From an uncultured Clostridia bacterium (GTDB lineage: Bacteria > Bacillota > Clostridia > Oscillospirales > Acutalibacteraceae), in the NCBI GenBank assembly GCA_946004305.1, contig CAMFZJ010000063.1, positions 1 to 7,487 of the forward strand: a stretch of 7,487 bases of DNA, written 5' to 3'. Position 1 is the stretch's first letter. Every line of letters begins with the position of its first letter. Made by a program: the position numbers and the translations under genes. The notes beneath the pieces were generated by a model. It made no database searches. It was not told where the DNA came from and saw only the letters and a program-made list of their open reading frames with translations. Of this stretch, positions 6,415 to 7,487 are shown piece after piece.

Positions 6415-6500
6415 GTGTAAACAATAAATACAAATATTTTGTGTTTCTTAGTCAAATTAAACAAATTAATTGTGGATTTTTATGTTTTTTATTAATTCCC

Positions 6501-6538
6501 TTGAAAAATTTGACAATTTGTGATATACTCACTATGAG
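6501..6538 (+). promoter_or_regulatory. One or two overlapping sigma-A-type promoters of the exported modular protein
   Basis: The best match is TTGAAA (6501-6506), 17 bp, then TATACT (6524-6529) with an extended -10 TGA in front. A second set is shifted by 9 bp: a perfect -35 TTGACA (6510-6515), 17 bp, and a weaker -10 TATGAG (6533-6538). Either gives a 5' leader of about 120-130 nt. The sequence between the mazF terminator and this promoter (6415-6500) is AT-rich, with nothing further recognised in it. Confidence 0.8.
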
Positions 6539-6660
6539 TAAAAGTAGTGGTAAATAAGTGTTTATTATTGTTTGCTTTGCAATCACTGGGGTGGTCAGAC
6601 AGTAAAGATGATAAATCGCCAATCACTACAAAACTAGATAATAATTTTTTGGAGGTAATT
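6536..6660 (+). promoter_or_regulatory. Structured 5' leader, class not recognised
   Basis: GTAGTGGT (6544-6551) can pair with ATCACTAC (6622-6629) over 8 bp (one G-U), enclosing 70 nt. Inside are AATAA/TTATT (6553-6557 with 6562-6566, loop GTGT), TTGC/GCAA (6572-6575 with 6579-6582) and GGTGGT/ATCGCC (6590-6595 with 6615-6620, two G-U), which stacks one nucleotide from the closing stem. An alternative ACTG/CAGT pairing (6585-6588 with 6600-6603) competes with the last stem. I do not recognise a known riboswitch consensus and see no intrinsic terminator. The ribosome-binding site GGAGG (6651-6655) lies outside the fold. It may regulate or stabilise the mRNA, or may be chance folding. Confidence 0.4.
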
Positions 6661-6663
6661 AAA

Positions 6664-7487
6664 ATGAAAACTTTAACAAAGCGTTCAATTTCAGTTGTTT
6701 TAGCTGTTTTGATGATGCTTTCTATGGCAATCGTTGGTGGTGTTAGCACTAATGCCGCTTCAATAACATCTGACGGTACTGTTAAGCTTTATGTTGATAC
6801 CGCAGCTGTAAGCTGGTGGAATGACGGAAGTGCTGTAACTTGCTTTGAATTTAGCGGAGATTCAGGTACATCAGATCTTGTAGCAACTGAAAAGGCAGAT
6901 GGAAATGTCAAATTTGCTTATATTCCTGAAGGAACATGGTCAACAGTTGTTATTTCCAGACGTCAAAGTGTAACTGCTTCTGCATGGAATTCAACCGGTC
7001 CAATTGCATTAGACAGCACAAAGAATTACATTGAGTCCTTTAGTGAAAAAAGTTCAAATGCTACATGGTCAACTTATGTTGAGCCTGTAAAGGAAAGCTA
7101 CACAATTTACTTTAAAGACACACTTGGCTGGGGTAAGGCTTATGCACACTTCTATTCAGACAGTTATTCCCCAAGCAGCAGTAACGGTTGTTCCGGTTCA
7201 AGTGCTGCATTAAATGTTGATCTTACATCAATTGGTAACAGCAATGTGTATTCTGCAACTTTTGATGCTTCACAGGCTTATAAAAAGGTTTGCTTTACTA
7301 AGGACCAGCAGAATAACTACGGAAACTTCCATTCAACTGCAGCTGCTTATCGTACAGATTTAGACTTTGCTTCAGGCAAAACTATGTTTGTTCCTGATTC
7401 AGAATCAACAGGTACATTAAATTCAAATGTACCATATTACAACAACGGTGAGTGGGTTACATATTCTGAAGTTGTTGAAACAACAGC
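6664..7487 (+). CDS. Exported protein with tandem carbohydrate-binding-like modules (3' end outside window)
   Basis: A secreted protein, open at the right edge after 274 codons. It starts at ATG 6664, 8 nt after GGAGG. A signal peptide is clear: KTLTKR, a hydrophobic core (9-27) and a probable cleavage site after STNA (A31) or A32. Two modules follow, about 39-138 and 146-267. Both run as beta strands with exposed aromatics (SWWND; IYFKDTLGWGKAYAHFY) and end alike in W-x-T-Y-x-E-x-V (135-142 and 264-271), which suggests duplication. The second module's IYF...W..AYAHFY pattern recalls starch-binding CBM26 modules of gut Firmicutes; this is tentative, and a catalytic domain, if any, lies beyond the edge. 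A Thr-containing stretch (VVETT) at the edge may start a linker. It has its own promoter and a long leader. No cell-wall anchor can be judged. Confidence 0.88.
   Translation, partial: MKTLTKRSISVVLAVLMMLSMAIVGGVSTNAASITSDGTVKLYVDTAAVSWWNDGSAVTCFEFSGDSGTSDLVATEKADGNVKFAYIPEGTWSTVVISRRQSVTASAWNSTGPIALDSTKNYIESFSEKSSNATWSTYVEPVKESYTIYFKDTLGWGKAYAHFYSDSYSPSSSNGCSGSSAALNVDLTSIGNSNVYSATFDASQAYKKVCFTKDQQNNYGNFHSTAAAYRTDLDFASGKTMFVPDSESTGTLNSNVPYYNNGEWVTYSEVVETT

Noticed and set aside
6536..6660. c-di-GMP, ydaO, SAM or other known riboswitch in the leader of the exported protein
   Set aside because: I looked for the conserved cores I remember from these classes and found none; only generic pairing is visible.
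6492..6749. 85-codon minus-strand frame over the leader and signal-peptide region
   Set aside because: It crosses the promoter, leader and start of a convincing plus-strand gene, and its sequence has no recognisable domain.

Overview
The window is AT-rich DNA from a low-GC Gram-positive bacterium, most likely an anaerobic gut or rumen Clostridia of the Ruminococcus/Oscillospiraceae kind. Four things point there: a T-box riboswitch in front of pheST, strong GGAGG ribosome-binding sites with sigma-A promoters, a Gram-positive-type lipoprotein beside an EndoA/MazF toxin, and a secreted protein with tandem starch-binding-like modules. The species is not identified, and no mobile element, CRISPR array, rRNA or tRNA was seen.

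Left half (minus strand, 1-3866): a complete phenylalanyl-tRNA synthetase operon. From its promoter at 3866-3838 it runs through a T-box leader, pheS, a 15-bp gap and pheT, and ends at an intrinsic terminator at 111-87. The T-box carries a UUC (Phe) specifier and a UGGU acceptor-binding sequence, so uncharged tRNA-Phe should switch on the synthetase that charges it. A further perfect hairpin at 40-63 probably ends a rightward gene lying left of the window.

Middle (plus strand, 3875-6414): a divergent promoter faces the pheS promoter across a perfect 10-bp inverted repeat. It drives a small two-helix membrane protein of unknown function and, 4 bp later, nnrD (ADP-dependent NAD(P)HX dehydratase, a metabolite-repair enzyme). 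A LolA-like lipoprotein and then an EndoA/MazF-type mRNA interferase follow. The order nnrD - lipoprotein - mazF resembles the Firmicutes locus (acpS)-(nnrD)-ydcC-alr-ndoAI-ndoA, but alr and the antitoxin are absent. A 16-bp-stem terminator closes this unit.

Right end (plus strand, 6415-7487): about 250 bp of AT-rich spacer holds one or two overlapping sigma-A promoters and a leader of roughly 125 nt that can fold into a multibranched structure. The gene behind it encodes an exported protein with two tandem modules of about 100-120 residues. It is cut by the right edge.

Most genes are ordinary housekeeping genes. The points most worth a second look are the toxin without an antitoxin in a contracted alr locus, the structured leader of the exported carbohydrate-binding protein, and the symmetric divergent promoter region.
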